Origin: Micromonospora echinospora
GTDB taxonomy: Bacteria > Actinomycetota > Actinomycetes > Mycobacteriales > Micromonosporaceae
Reading direction: 5' to 3'
Assembly (NCBI RefSeq): GCF_014203425.1
Contig: NZ_JACHJC010000001.1
Coordinates: 6,279,501 to 6,343,500 of the forward strand
DNA: 64,000 bases
Made by a program: the position numbers and the translations under genes. The notes beneath the pieces are model-generated. The model was not told the DNA's origin. It did no database searches and saw only the letters and a list, made by a program, of their open reading frames with translations. This document shows, in pieces, positions 7,545 through 16,550 of the stretch (within the stretch, counting starts at the first letter, position 1; the number at the start of each line of letters is the position of its first letter).

Positions 7545-9134
7545 TCAGCCGGTGATTCGGCCGGCGTGGATGGCGCGGACCGCGTCGATGGTGTCCGCCT
7601 CGGCGGCCGTCTTGTCGTGGCGATAACGCAGCACGCGGGCGAAGCGCAACGCCATGCCACCCGGGTAGCGGCTGCTGGTCTGCACCCCGTCGAACGCGAT
7701 CTCGACCACCTGCACCGGCCGGACCCGCACCTCCCAGTCGCCCTTCTCCACTGCGAGCGACAGGAACCGTTCGGTCTGCCAGCGCAGCAGCTCGTCGGTG
7801 AGCCCCTTGAACGTCTTGCCGAGCATGACGAACTCGCCGGTCCGCGGGTCGCGGGCGCCGAGGTGCAGGTTCGACAGCCACCCCTCCCGCCGGCCACTGC
7901 CCCACTCGACCGCGAGCACCACCAGGTCGAGCGTGTGCCGCGGCTTGACCTTCACCCAGGCCGAGCCGCGCCGGCCGGCGTCGTAGGGCGCGGCCGGATC
8001 CTTCACGACCACGCCTTCCTGACCCGCGTCGACAGCCGCCGCGAACGCCGTGGCTGCCTGCTCCGCGTCGTCCACCTCGACCCGGTCGACGAGCAGCGAC
8101 GCGTCGACCGCGCCGGCCAGGGCCGCCCACCGCTCCCGCCCGGGCGCGTCGATCAGGTCGGCGCCGTCGAGGTGCAGCAGGTCGAAGAAGTACGGCGTGA
8201 GCACCGGCTCGCCGGTGCGCTCGGCGGCGGCCAGCACTGCGGGCGCGACCTGCGTCGGCCCGGTGGTGCTGGGCGTTGCGCGCCGGGCCGCCCGGCTGGA
8301 CGTCTCCTGGAACGGCAGCGGCCGGCCGGCCGCGTCCAGCCCGATCGCCTCACCGTCGAGCACCAGCTCGCGGGCGGGCAGCGCGCGGACGGCGGCCACC
8401 ACCTGGGGCAGCCGGCCGGTGATCTCGTCCAGGCTGCGGGTGAAGACGGCGATGTCCGGGCCGGAGCGGTGCACCTGGATGCGGATGCCGTCGAGCTTCA
8501 CGTCGACCGTCGCCGGCACGCCGGTGGCGGTGAGCGCCTCGTCGACCGAGGGCGCGCTCTGCGCCAGCATCGGCGCGAGCGGCCGGCCCACCTGGAGCCC
8601 GAACCCGGCCAGCGCCGGAGCGCCGCCGGTGAGCGCCGCGACCGCCACCGCGCGCAGGTCACCGGCGAGCAGCAGGGCACGCCGGACGGCCGCGACCGGT
8701 ACGTCGGCGGCGCGGGCGACCGCGTCGGCCAGCAGGCCGGCCTGCGCGCCCTGACGCAGCTCGCCCCGGAACAGGCCGGTCAGCAGACGCTGCTCGTCGG
8801 CGGTCGCGGCGGCGAACAGACGGCCGACGAGGTCCCGCCGCCGGGCCTGCGAACCGGCCCCGGCGACGCGGGAGATCTCCTCGATCGCCGCGTCGACGGC
8901 GGCGACGGTGAGCGTCGGCTCGGCGGCCGGCGGGGGCAGGTCACGAAGGCCGGCCCAGCCGACACCCGTCTGACGCTGGCGCAGCTCACCGGCGAGATAG
9001 CCGGCGCCGGCCGGGATCTCGCCCGGCTCCAGCCCTCGCAGCGCAGCAGCCAGCAGCTCCACCTTGGCCCGTCTGCCACTGGTGGCGCCGACCGCGGCCG
9101 AGGTAGCCGCCAGCTCCGCGAAACGCACGCCCAT
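7545..9134 (-). CDS. ligB: ATP-dependent DNA ligase LigB
   Basis: 529 residues, close in layout to mycobacterial LigB. An N-terminal DNA-binding domain (about 1-170) precedes the adenylation domain, with the catalytic lysine in VDVKLDGIRIQVHR (K about 213), further motifs LVLDGEAIG, EGVVVKDP and AWVKVKPRHTLDLVVLA, and an OB domain ending VVEIAFDGVQTSSRYPGG. It seals nicks in duplex DNA using ATP; bacterial LigB is an accessory ligase. ATG 9134 was chosen over an upstream in-frame ATG because homology begins with VRFAELAATSAAV. Confidence 0.93.
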   Translation of the reverse strand: MGVRFAELAATSAAVGATSGRRAKVELLAAALRGLEPGEIPAGAGYLAGELRQRQTGVGWAGLRDLPPPAAEPTLTVAAVDAAIEEISRVAGAGSQARRRDLVGRLFAAATADEQRLLTGLFRGELRQGAQAGLLADAVARAADVPVAAVRRALLLAGDLRAVAVAALTGGAPALAGFGLQVGRPLAPMLAQSAPSVDEALTATGVPATVDVKLDGIRIQVHRSGPDIAVFTRSLDEITGRLPQVVAAVRALPARELVLDGEAIGLDAAGRPLPFQETSSRAARRATPSTTGPTQVAPAVLAAAERTGEPVLTPYFFDLLHLDGADLIDAPGRERWAALAGAVDASLLVDRVEVDDAEQAATAFAAAVDAGQEGVVVKDPAAPYDAGRRGSAWVKVKPRHTLDLVVLAVEWGSGRREGWLSNLHLGARDPRTGEFVMLGKTFKGLTDELLRWQTERFLSLAVEKGDWEVRVRPVQVVEIAFDGVQTSSRYPGGMALRFARVLRYRHDKTAAEADTIDAVRAIHAGRITG

Positions 9135-9214
9135 ATCCTGCCAGCCACCTGCGGCATCGGGGCCGATCCGGCGACCCGGCACACCACAGGGGTGGCCGGG
9201 TCACCGGCGGCCGG

Positions 9215-9421
9215 TCAGGCCGAGACCGGTTCCTCGATCCGCAGGCCGCGGCCGCGCACGCCCTCGGCGACCCGGGTGAGCAGCGCGTCGAGCGTGACCA
9301 GCGCGGCGGAGAGCTCGCCGATCTGTTCCTTGAGCGTGTCCTCGGACCACGCGGAGACGTCGACGTCCCCCAGAGCACGGACGGCGGCCTGAAGCCGCTC
9401 AATCTCGTCGTTCGTACGCAT
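9215..9421 (-). CDS. Small hypothetical protein, probably helical
   Basis: 68 residues beginning MRTNDEIERLQAAVRAL and ending IEEPVSA. It is rich in Leu/Ala/Glu with heptad-like spacing (ERLQAAVRAL, LKEQIGELSAALVTLDALL), consistent with a short coiled coil. No family recognised. ATG 9421 is preferred over an upstream in-frame start because the upstream part is rich in Cys and unlike a protein start. It lies alone between ligB and the M20 peptidase. Confidence 0.6.
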   Translation of the reverse strand: MRTNDEIERLQAAVRALGDVDVSAWSEDTLKEQIGELSAALVTLDALLTRVAEGVRGRGLRIEEPVSA

Positions 9422-9499
9422 GTTCGAAAGGCTATAACACCCCGCCCGCCGACACACCACAAACGCCGACATCGGCCCCGAAGTTACGGTTTCGACACC

Positions 9500-10864
9500 T
9501 CAGGCGCGGTTTCCGGCCTCCGCCACCCGGGCCAGCAGCAGCGCCTCGGCCAGGCAGACGCGGGCGAACTCGCCCAGGTGCAGGCTCTCGTTCGGCCCGT
9601 GCGCCCGCGCGTGCGGGTCCTCCACGCCGGTGACCAGGATCGCGGCCTGCGGGAACATCTCCTGGAACGTGGCGATGAACGGGATCGACCCGCCCACCCC
9701 GATGTCCACCGGGTCGGTGCCGTCCCAGGCCGCCTTGAACGCCGACCGGGCCGCGTCGAACATCGGGCCGGAGGCGTCGATGACGCAGGGCGCGCCGTCG
9801 TGCTCCAGTGTCACCGACACCTGCGCGCCCCACGGCGCGTGCCGCTCCAGGTGCGCGGCCAGCGCCGCGTACGCCTTCTTCGGGTCCTCGCCCGGCGCCA
9901 GCCGTACGCTCAGCTTCGCCTTCGCCGACGGCACCAGCGCGTTCGGCGCCTCGCCGGTGGCCGGCGCGTCCAGGCCGAGGATCGCCAGCGCCGGCTTGGT
10001 CCAGAGCCGGTCGGTGATCCGGCCGGTGCCGAACAGCTCCGCGCCGTCGACCAGGCCGGCCTCGGCGCGGAACCGGTCCTCCGGGTAGTCGACGCTGGCG
10101 CCCTCGCGGCCGACCAGCCCGTCCACCGCGACGTCACCGGCCTCGTCGTGCAGCGTGGCGAGCAGCTTCACCAGCGCGGTGAGCGCGTCCGGCACGGCGC
10201 CGCCGAACATGCCGCTGTGCACGGCGTGGTCGAGCGTGCGCACCTCCACGAAGCAGTTCACGACGCCGCGCAGCGAGGTGGTCAGCGCCGGTACGCCGAC
10301 GTCCCAGTTGGTGGAGTCGGCGATGACGATGACGTCCGAGGCCAGGTCGTCGCGGTGCTCGGCGAGCAGCCGCTCCAGCGAGTCCGAGCCGTACTCCTCC
10401 TCGCCCTCGATGAACAGCACCACGCCGACCGGGAGCCGGTCGCCGAACGCGCGCAGCGCGGCGACGTGCGCCATGATGCCGGCCTTGTCGTCGGCGGCGC
10501 CCCGGCCGTAGAGGCGGCCGTCGCGCTCCACCGGCTCGAACGGGTCCGACTCCCACAGCGACAGGTCGCCGACCGGCTGCACGTCGTGGTGCGCGTACAT
10601 GAGGACGGTGGGCGCGCCGGGCGGGGCCGCCTTCGTGCCGATCACGGCCGGCTGGCCGCCGGACCGGACGATCCGCGTGTCGAGGCCGCAGCCGCGCAGC
10701 AGCTCCGCCACCGCCCCGGCGGAACGCTCCACGTGCGAGTGGTCGAAGCCCTCGAAGGCGATGCCCGGGATGCGGACGAGTCGCTCGAGGTCGGCACGGA
10801 CGCCGGGAAGTTCCCGCTCGACGGCGGCGCGCACCTCGGACTCGGAGAGGATCGGAGTGGTCAT
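9500..10864 (-). CDS. M20/M25 family metallodipeptidase
   Basis: A 454-residue zinc peptidase of the PepV/CNDP-like M20 group. Metal-site motifs are intact: AHHDVQP (H92, D94), GRGAADDKAG (bridging Asp, about 128) and IEGEEEYGS (catalytic and ligand Glu, about 155). The middle dimerisation (lid) domain includes HSGMFGGAVPDAL. It probably hydrolyses dipeptides or related amides in the cytoplasm. The ATG is followed at once by family-like sequence. No operon partner is obvious. Confidence 0.9.
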   Translation of the reverse strand: MTTPILSESEVRAAVERELPGVRADLERLVRIPGIAFEGFDHSHVERSAGAVAELLRGCGLDTRIVRSGGQPAVIGTKAAPPGAPTVLMYAHHDVQPVGDLSLWESDPFEPVERDGRLYGRGAADDKAGIMAHVAALRAFGDRLPVGVVLFIEGEEEYGSDSLERLLAEHRDDLASDVIVIADSTNWDVGVPALTTSLRGVVNCFVEVRTLDHAVHSGMFGGAVPDALTALVKLLATLHDEAGDVAVDGLVGREGASVDYPEDRFRAEAGLVDGAELFGTGRITDRLWTKPALAILGLDAPATGEAPNALVPSAKAKLSVRLAPGEDPKKAYAALAAHLERHAPWGAQVSVTLEHDGAPCVIDASGPMFDAARSAFKAAWDGTDPVDIGVGGSIPFIATFQEMFPQAAILVTGVEDPHARAHGPNESLHLGEFARVCLAEALLLARVAEAGNRA

Positions 10865-10885
10865 GAGCGGAATCGTATGCTGGCC

Positions 10886-11539
10886 TTACGCCGTCACGTC
10901 GCCCGAGCCCGATCGCCGCCCCACCCGCACGTAGTAGCGGTCCGCGTCGTGCGGCAGGGCGGGCGCCCCGTCGACCACCAGGTCCACCGCCGCCGCGGTG
11001 CCGTCGGCGGCGAAGTGCGCCCGCTCCCCCTCGTGCCAGCGGCGCAGCTCCGGCAGGATCTGCGCGCCGTCGCGGGCCAGCGCCCGGCGCAACCGCAGCT
11101 CGGCCGGCGCGGTGACGAGCACCGACAGGGTCAGCTCGGGGCGCACCGCGGCGCGAGCGGCGCTCACCCCCTCCACGATCAGCACCGGACCGGCCGGCAC
11201 CGGCACCACCCGGTCCAGGAAGCTCCGGCGCACCCAGCTGTACCGGCGGTAGCCGCCCGCCCGGCCCGCCCGCACCGGGCCGAGCACCTGCTCCTCCAGC
11301 CGGGCCCAGAACGTGAGCTGGTCGTCCCAGCCGTCGAGCAGGTCGTCGGTGTGCACAAGCGGCGGGCGCACGCCGCCCGCACGCTCCGCGAGCGCGTCCG
11401 CGAGGCGCGTCGCAAACACGCTCTTGCCCGCGCCGCTGGGCCCGTCGACTGCGACCAGCCGGGTACGCCCCAACCGAGCCGGCCCGGTCAGCACCCGGCG
11501 GGCCAACCCGGCGTACGCCTCGATCAGGGCCACGTTCAC
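10886..11539 (-). CDS. Uridine kinase-like P-loop protein
   Basis: 217 residues with an N-terminal Walker A motif (VAVDGPSGAGKSVFA, about residues 34-48), a later HTDDLLDGWDD segment typical of uridine/phosphoribulokinase-like enzymes, and VLIVEGVSAAR as the Walker B-like strand. Substrate unknown; uridine kinase is the usual annotation. GTG 11539 is chosen because TAGCGT lies 7 nt upstream (11552-11547 on the minus strand). Divergent from the rhodanese gene. Confidence 0.75.
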   Translation of the reverse strand: MNVALIEAYAGLARRVLTGPARLGRTRLVAVDGPSGAGKSVFATRLADALAERAGGVRPPLVHTDDLLDGWDDQLTFWARLEEQVLGPVRAGRAGGYRRYSWVRRSFLDRVVPVPAGPVLIVEGVSAARAAVRPELTLSVLVTAPAELRLRRALARDGAQILPELRRWHEGERAHFAADGTAAAVDLVVDGAPALPHDADRYYVRVGRRSGSGDVTA

Positions 11540-11650
11540 CCGACCGACGCTAACGTTCCCCCGTCCGCTGGAACCTGCGACCCGGGCGGACCGTTTCGGC
11601 GAGCGGCGGCGCGGGCCGCTGGGCATCATCGGGGGGTGCTCCATGACGTG

Positions 11651-12052
11651 ATGTGTCCGGGCGTCGACGCCCTCCTGGAACAGGCCCGCGCCGGTCTCCG
11701 CCGGCTCACTCCGCACGAGACCGTCGAGGCGGTCCGAGGCGGCGCGCTGCTTATCGACACGCGTACCGAGGCGCAGCGCCGCGAGGAGGGTGAGCTGCCC
11801 GGCGCGATCGTCATCGACCGCACGGTGCTGGAGTGGCGGCTCGACCCGGCGAGCGCCTGGCGCATTCCCGAGGCCACCGGGTACGACCGCGAGATCGTCG
11901 TGGTGTGCCGGGAGGGGTACAGCTCAAGTCTGGCAGCCGCCAGCCTTCAGACGCTGGGGCTGCGGCAGGCCACCGACATGATCGGCGGGGTGCAGGGCTG
12001 GCGGGAGGCCGGGCTGCCGATGTCCGACCGCCCGGCCGACGTGCGCTACTGA
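11651..12052 (+). CDS. Rhodanese-like domain protein
   Basis: 133 residues, a single rhodanese domain: ALLIDTRTEAQRREEGELPGA, then the active-site loop VVVCREGYSSSLAA (candidate catalytic Cys) and a closing GGVQGWREAGLP. Such proteins transfer sulfane sulfur or act as sulfur carriers; the acceptor is unknown. In-frame starts are GTG 11636, GTG 11648 and ATG 11651; the ATG is a conservative choice. The gene is followed by a short tandem repeat and then the convergent cobQ gene. Confidence 0.85.
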   Translation: MCPGVDALLEQARAGLRRLTPHETVEAVRGGALLIDTRTEAQRREEGELPGAIVIDRTVLEWRLDPASAWRIPEATGYDREIVVVCREGYSSSLAAASLQTLGLRQATDMIGGVQGWREAGLPMSDRPADVRY

Positions 12053-12076
12053 ACCGCGCGCTCCACGGCCACCAGG

Positions 12077-12130
12077 CGCTCCTCGGACGCCGGGCGGTCG
12101 TCGGACGCCGGTCGCTCCTCGGACGCCGGG
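12077..12130. repeat. 18-bp tandem repeat, three units
   Basis: Three consecutive 18-bp units (12077-12094, 12095-12112, 12113-12130) with consensus CGCTCCTCGGACGCCGGG; units 1 and 3 are identical. It lies between the ends of the rhodanese and cobQ genes and is not coding in either. Confidence 0.85.
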
Positions 12131-12156
12131 CGCGCCGGCTGGCTCGGGGCGGCGTC

Positions 12157-13698
12157 TTAACGCGGTGGTGCGCCGGGTGGCACGAACGGCAGTCCGGGCG
12201 GCGGGCCGGACTCGATCAGCCGCCACAGCGCGTCCGTGTCGAGGTGTTGCTCCACCAGGTCGCCCAGCAGATCGAGCGTCCGCTCCCGGGCCGCCGCGAA
12301 GGACGTGTCGGGCGCGACCTTGAAGCCGGTGCGTCCGGCCGCCTCCGCGACCTCGGTCAGGAACCGGCGGCGGAACGCGTCCGAGGAGAAGGCGCCGTGC
12401 CAGTGCGTGCCGTACACGGCGCCGAGGCGCGCGCCCTCGCCGGTGCCGTCGGCGTAGCGCAGCAGCGGCGCGAGACCCGGGTCGGCGGCCGAGACCCGGC
12501 CGTGGTGGATCTCGTAGCCGTGCACCGGCACGTCCCCGGCGGCGGCGCCCTCGGCCCGGCGGACCGTCTTGCGCGGCTCGAAGGTGATCTCGACGGGCAG
12601 CAGTCCGAGGCCGGGCACTGTGCCCCGGCGGCTCTCCACCGGGTCGTGGATCGCCCGGCCGAGCATCTGGAACCCGCCGCAGATGCCGAGCAGCGGCCGT
12701 CCGGCGGCGGCGTGTGCCAGTACCGCGTCGGCCAGGCCGGTCTCCCGCAGCCAGGCCAGGTCGGCGACCGTCGACTTGGTGCCGGGGAGCACCACGAGGT
12801 CGGCGGCGGCCAGTTCGGCCGGCTCGACGGTGAGGCGTACCCGCACCCCCGGCTCGGTGGCGAGGGCCTCGACGTCGGTGGCATTGCTGATCCGGGGTAG
12901 CCGCACCACCGCGACGTCGAGCCAGTCGGTGCCCCGGGGCGCGGGCGGACGGCCGAGCACCCGCCCGTAAGCGAGCGAGTCCTCCGCGTCCAGCCACAGG
13001 TCCAGCGCCCAGGGCACCACCCCGTACGTGGGACGGCCGGTGACCTGGCGCAGCATGTCCAGCCCTGGCTGCAGAAGCCCGCGGTCGCCCCGGAACTTGT
13101 TCACGACAAACCCCGCCACCAGTGCCTGGTCGGCCGCGTCGAGCAGGGCGACGGTGCCGAACATCGAGGCGAACACGCCACCCCGGTCGATGTCGCCGAC
13201 CACGATCGTCGGCAGCCCGGCCTGTCGCGCAAGCCCCATGTTGACGTAGTCGCCGTCGCGCAGGTTGATCTCGGCCGGGCTGCCCGCGCCCTCGCAGATC
13301 ACCACGTCGTACTCCTCGCGCAGCTCGGTCAGCGTCGCGTACGCGGTGGTGGCGAGCCGGGACCGCACCTCGTGGTAGTTGCCGGCGGTGACCGTGTCGA
13401 CCGCCTCGCCGAGCAGCACCACCTGGCTGGCGTGGTCGCTGCCCGGCTTGAGCAGCACCGGGTTGAACCGCAGGTCGGCGTCGAGCCCGCAGGCGGCGGC
13501 CTGCATCGCCTGGGCCCGGCCCAGCTCTCCGCCGCGCCCGTCCGGCCCGACCACGACGGCCGAGTTGTTGGACATGTTCTGCGCCTTGAACGGCGCGACC
13601 CGGACGCCGCGGCGGCGCAGCCAGCGGCAGATGCCGGCGGTGAGCACGCTCTTGCCGGCGTCGGAGGTGGTGCCGGCGACCAGCAGCCCGCCGCTCAC
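12157..13698 (-). CDS. cobQ: Cobyric acid synthase CobQ
   Basis: Glutamine-dependent amidation of adenosylcobyrinate a,c-diamide at four carboxylates. The 513-residue protein has an intact N-terminal nucleotide-binding motif (GTTSDAGKS, about residues 8-16), [21 protein letters not shown], and a class I-like glutaminase domain with the nucleophile in [12 protein letters not shown] and the later GTHWHGAF histidine. Unlike the CobB-like protein at 5.2-6.6 kb, it keeps its catalytic Cys and Lys. GTG 13698 overlaps the cobD stop by 4 nt (GTGA), which fixes the start. Confidence 0.95.
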   Translation of the reverse strand: MSGGLLVAGTTSDAGKSVLTAGICRWLRRRGVRVAPFKAQNMSNNSAVVVGPDGRGGELGRAQAMQAAACGLDADLRFNPVLLKPGSDHASQVVLLGEAVDTVTAGNYHEVRSRLATTAYATLTELREEYDVVICEGAGSPAEINLRDGDYVNMGLARQAGLPTIVVGDIDRGGVFASMFGTVALLDAADQALVAGFVVNKFRGDRGLLQPGLDMLRQVTGRPTYGVVPWALDLWLDAEDSLAYGRVLGRPPAPRGTDWLDVAVVRLPRISNATDVEALATEPGVRVRLTVEPAELAAADLVVLPGTKSTVADLAWLRETGLADAVLAHAAAGRPLLGICGGFQMLGRAIHDPVESRRGTVPGLGLLPVEITFEPRKTVRRAEGAAAGDVPVHGYEIHHGRVSAADPGLAPLLRYADGTGEGARLGAVYGTHWHGAFSSDAFRRRFLTEVAEAAGRTGFKVAPDTSFAAARERTLDLLGDLVEQHLDTDALWRLIESGPPPGLPFVPPGAPPR

Positions 13699-14804
13699 CG
13701 CCCGCTCTCCCTGTGCCCGTGCGCCTGGCCCCCGCTCCACGCCTCGGCCGCCCGACCCGGGACGCGAGCCGCCCGACCCCGGACGCGAGCCGCCGGAGCG
13801 GAGTCCCGAGCCGCTCGGCCGAGGACGCCCAGCGCGGCCCGTCCGGCCGCTCCGGCCAGGCGCCCGACGGTCACCGGGTAGAGCGCGGCCAGGCCGAGCG
13901 CGGCCACGCCGACAGCGCCGGAGATCCGGGCGGCCCGCTTCAGGTGCCGCGCCTCGGGGCGGGGACCGTCACCGAGGAACGGCCGGGTCTCGGCGCGGCC
14001 GAAGTAGATGTTGCGCCCGCCGAGCCGGACGCCGAGCGCGCCCGCCATGGCCGCCTCGCACTGACCGGCGTTCGGGCTCGGGTGGTCGGCCCGGTCCCGC
14101 CGCCACACCTGCCAGGCGGCGGCGCGGTCCCCGTGCACGGCCGGCGCGACCGCCACCGTGAGCAACCCGGTCAACCGGGACGGCACCAGGTTCAGCACGT
14201 CGTCCAGCCGGGCCGCCGGGCTGCCGAAGCGGGCGTACCGGGGCGAGCGGTGGCCGACCATCGCGTCGAGCGTGTTGGCCGCCCGGTAGCCGAGCAGGCC
14301 GGGCAGGCCCGCGACCGCGCCCCAGACCAGCGGGGCGACCACGGCGTCCGAGGTGTTCTCGGCGACCGACTCGACTGTGGCACGGGCGAGTTCGGACTCG
14401 TCCAGGGCGGACGGGTCCCGCCCGCAGAGGTTGCCGAGGCGGGCCCGGGCGGCGGGCAGGTCGGCACGGCCCAGCGCCCGTGCCATCACCCTGGACTCGT
14501 GCCGCAGCGTGCGCCCACCCAGCACCGTCCAGGTGCCGGCCGCGACCAGCGCGGCCCGGGCCACCGGATGACGGCGGGTGGCCAGCGCGGCGGCGGCGCC
14601 GAGCAGGACCGGCGCGCCGACCGCCAACGCCGTGAACGCCGCGCCCGCCGACCGGTCGGGGCGGTAGAGCCGCTGTTCCAGCGCACCGGCCGCCCGGCCG
14701 AAGCCGGCCACCGGATGCCACCGGCGGGGGTCACCAAGCAGCGCGTCGAGCGCGTAGCCCGCCACCAGTCCGGTCGCGTTCGCCATGGCGGTCGCCTGCC
14801 GCAC
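13695..14804 (-). CDS. cobD: Adenosylcobinamide-phosphate synthase CobD (CbiB)
   Basis: Integral membrane enzyme attaching aminopropanol (phosphate) to cobyric acid. Motifs: [13 protein letters not shown] near the N-terminus, [16 protein letters not shown] in the middle, and [23 protein letters not shown]. Several hydrophobic segments. GTG 14804 has GGAGG about 9 nt upstream; an in-frame ATG at 14786 is the alternative. The last roughly 45 residues are a low-complexity Arg/Ala/Gly tail encoded partly by a 21-bp tandem repeat and absent from the usual family length. It is the promoter-proximal gene of a cobD-cobQ pair. Confidence 0.92.
   Translation of the reverse strand: MRQATAMANATGLVAGYALDALLGDPRRWHPVAGFGRAAGALEQRLYRPDRSAGAAFTALAVGAPVLLGAAAALATRRHPVARAALVAAGTWTVLGGRTLRHESRVMARALGRADLPAARARLGNLCGRDPSALDESELARATVESVAENTSDAVVAPLVWGAVAGLPGLLGYRAANTLDAMVGHRSPRYARFGSPAARLDDVLNLVPSRLTGLLTVAVAPAVHGDRAAAWQVWRRDRADHPSPNAGQCEAAMAGALGVRLGGRNIYFGRAETRPFLGDGPRPEARHLKRAARISGAVGVAALGLAALYPVTVGRLAGAAGRAALGVLGRAARDSAPAARVRGRAARVPGRAAEAWSGGQAHGHRESGR
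13747..13788. repeat. 21-bp tandem duplication encoding the CobD tail
   Basis: Two 21-bp units (13747-13767 and 13768-13788) differing at one base, with part of a third. The unit length is a multiple of three, so it adds a seven-residue ARVxGRA-type repeat to the CobD C-terminus without a frameshift. Confidence 0.8.
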
Positions 14805-14840
14805 CCGTCACCACCTCCGGCCGGCCAGCCTAGTCGTACC

Positions 14841-14872
14841 GCGGGGTGGTGACGCCGATGTCACCACCCCGC
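14841..14872 (-). terminator. Hairpin downstream of ssb
   Basis: GCGGGGTGGTGAC (14841-14853) and GTCACCACCCCGC (14860-14872) are perfect 13-bp arms with a 6-nt loop, 20 nt past the ssb stop and before the cobD promoter region. No T-run, as is common in high-GC actinobacteria. Confidence 0.7.
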
Positions 14873-14891
14873 GCCCCCGTTGCACCGGGCG

Positions 14892-15689
14892 TCAGGCGGG
14901 CACCGGGGTGCGCCGCCGCCCGCGACGGCCCGAGGCGGCCCCGCCGCTCGGCCCGGAGCCGTTCGGCCCGGAGGCCGCCGGCCCGGACGCGGACGGCTCG
15001 GAGTCGGCCGGGTCGTCCCCGCCCGAAGTCTCGGCCAGTTCGTCGTCCTCGTCCGGGACCGGCTCGTCGTCCCCCTCGGCGGACAGTTCGTCGGCCGCGC
15101 CCCGCTCGCCGGGCCGGTCGTCGAACGGGTCGGGCTCGCCCACCCGCTCGACGGTGCCGACCAGTCCGACCCGGCCGCCGCCGTACTCCGGGGGCGGGAA
15201 GTCGTCGTCGAAGGGCCGGTCGTCGAAGGTGGCCGGGGCCTGCCCGTCGGGCACCGGCTCGGTCGTCTCGCCGTGCACCCGCTGCTCGGCCTCCGCGTCC
15301 TCGACAGTGCTGGTGGCCGCACGGGGCTGGTTGCGCAGGAACCGGGCCCGGCCGCGGGACAGGTCATGCCCGACGGCGACCGCCTCCAGCTCGTAGAGCG
15401 TGCGGTGGGTGCCGGACTCGTCGGTCCAGTCCCGGGTGTAGAGGCGGCCGGCGACGATCACCGGGTCGCCCACCGCCACCGAGGACGCGACTCCCTCGGC
15501 CATGCGGCGCCAGCAATTCACCCGTACTCGCAGGCTGTTGCCGTCGACCCAGCGGCCGCTGTCGCGGTCGAGCCGGCGGGCGGTCGAGGCGACCTTGAAG
15601 TTGGCCACCAGCGTTCCGCTCTGGGTGGTCCGGCGCCACTCCGGCGCGGTCAGCACATTGCCGACGATCGTGACGTACGTATCGAACAT
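14892..15689 (-). CDS. ssb: Single-stranded DNA-binding protein (paralogue with long acidic linker and basic tail)
   Basis: 265 residues. An OB-fold SSB domain occupies about 1-115 (MFDTYVTIVGNVLTAPEWR, TLVANFKVAST, SLRVRVNCWRRMAEGV, DPVIVAGRLYTRDW). The rest is a long, strongly acidic, disordered Glu/Asp/Pro/Gly region, but the end is basic (SGRRGRRRTPVPA) instead of the DDDIPF-type tip that binds partner proteins. This suggests a secondary SSB, with the main ssb elsewhere. ATG 15689 has a strong GGGAGGGG Shine-Dalgarno. Confidence 0.88.
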   Translation of the reverse strand: MFDTYVTIVGNVLTAPEWRRTTQSGTLVANFKVASTARRLDRDSGRWVDGNSLRVRVNCWRRMAEGVASSVAVGDPVIVAGRLYTRDWTDESGTHRTLYELEAVAVGHDLSRGRARFLRNQPRAATSTVEDAEAEQRVHGETTEPVPDGQAPATFDDRPFDDDFPPPEYGGGRVGLVGTVERVGEPDPFDDRPGERGAADELSAEGDDEPVPDEDDELAETSGGDDPADSEPSASGPAASGPNGSGPSGGAASGRRGRRRTPVPA

Positions 15690-15944
15690 CGCCCCTCCCA
15701 GGGATCGACTTGTCCCGGTGAGCGTCGTCCGGCCGCCTCGCCCGGACCACCCGCCCACCCCGTGCCTGTGGACGACGGACCGCCCTGTGGAAAACCCCCT
15801 GATCAAGGTCCCGATCTGCTAGGCCGACCGGCCCTACGCGCTTGACCTGCGGCGACGCATGATCGAGTGGAGCCGGCAGGGCAGGCGTTCCGGAATCACG
15901 CCGGTTGGGTAAGTACTTGATCAACCGAGAGAAAGGGAGCTCCG

Positions 15945-15980
15945 ATGCTTCTCCGAGACGTCCGCGAGGCAGCGCGATGA
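15945..15980 (+). CDS. 11-codon leader ORF overlapping the S30AE-like gene
   Basis: ATG 15945 with AAAGGGAG 6-13 nt upstream encodes MLLRDVREAAR; its TGA overlaps the next gene's ATG (ATGA at 15977-15980). The following gene has no better Shine-Dalgarno of its own, so it may be translated by reinitiation. No homologue recognised; it may be only a coupling device. Confidence 0.45.
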   Translation: MLLRDVREAAR

Positions 15981-16387
15981 GCGCCGTGGCGAACCCCGCG
16001 ACCGTGGCCGAGTGCCTGCGGGTCGGTGCCGGGTTCTCCCAGGGCGACCGCAACTGGATCGCCGAGCAGTTCGCGACCCTGGACACCCGGCTCGCCGGCT
16101 TCCACGCCGACGCCACCGAGCTGGAGGTGTCCGTCAAGGATCGCGAGGCCCGGGGCCAGAAGGTGACCCTGGAGTGCTGGATCGCCGGTCGGCAGAAGAT
16201 CGTCACCACCTCGACCGAGGAGGATCTGCACGCCGCGCTCAACGACGTCCGGGACGACCTGCGCCGCAAGCTCAACGACGCGAAGACCCGGCAGGAGCCG
16301 CGCAACAACAAGCACCTGCGCGCCGTTGACCAGCCCGAGGTCGCCCCGTTGCAGGACGCCGAGCGCGAGGACGCCGAAACCGCCTGA
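15977..16387 (+). CDS. S30AE/HPF-like ribosome-associated protein
   Basis: 136 residues. The core (about 30-110: ELEVSVKDREARGQKVTLECWIAGRQKIV, then EEDLHAALNDVRDDLRRKLNDAK) has the strand-strand-strand-helix order and the closing helix of S30AE ribosome hibernation factors, here without the long C-terminal dimerisation domain. Family assignment is by pattern and moderately sure. ATG 15977 overlaps the stop of an 11-codon ORF. A 13-bp hairpin follows the stop. Confidence 0.65.
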   Translation: MSAVANPATVAECLRVGAGFSQGDRNWIAEQFATLDTRLAGFHADATELEVSVKDREARGQKVTLECWIAGRQKIVTTSTEEDLHAALNDVRDDLRRKLNDAKTRQEPRNNKHLRAVDQPEVAPLQDAEREDAETA

Positions 16388-16395
16388 AGTCCGGC

Positions 16396-16430
16396 ACGGC
16401 CCGCCCGCACGGTGCCGGCGGGCGGGCCGT
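16396..16430 (+). terminator. Hairpin after the S30AE-like gene
   Basis: ACGGCCCGCCCGC (16396-16408) and GCGGGCGGGCCGT (16418-16430) form a perfect 13-bp stem with a 9-nt loop, starting 9 nt past the stop codon. Confidence 0.7.
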
Positions 16431-16447
16431 CCCTGCGCTGAGGCGTT

Positions 16448-16498
16448 GTTAACAAGGGGCCCTTCCTCTACCGGATGCGTTAACAAGGGGCCCCTCCT
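16448..16498. repeat. Interspersed GGGGCCC repeat dimer, intergenic copy
   Basis: GTTAACAAGGGGCCCTTCCT at 16448-16467 and a one-base variant at 16479-16498, again at a 31-bp period with spacer CTACCGGATGC. Intergenic, between the S30AE-like gene terminator and the hydrolase promoter. Confidence 0.9.
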
Positions 16499-16550
16499 TA
16501 CAACCCGGCACCCCTACCGCCGGGTAGCGCGGCGGCGTACCGTCGCGGTC

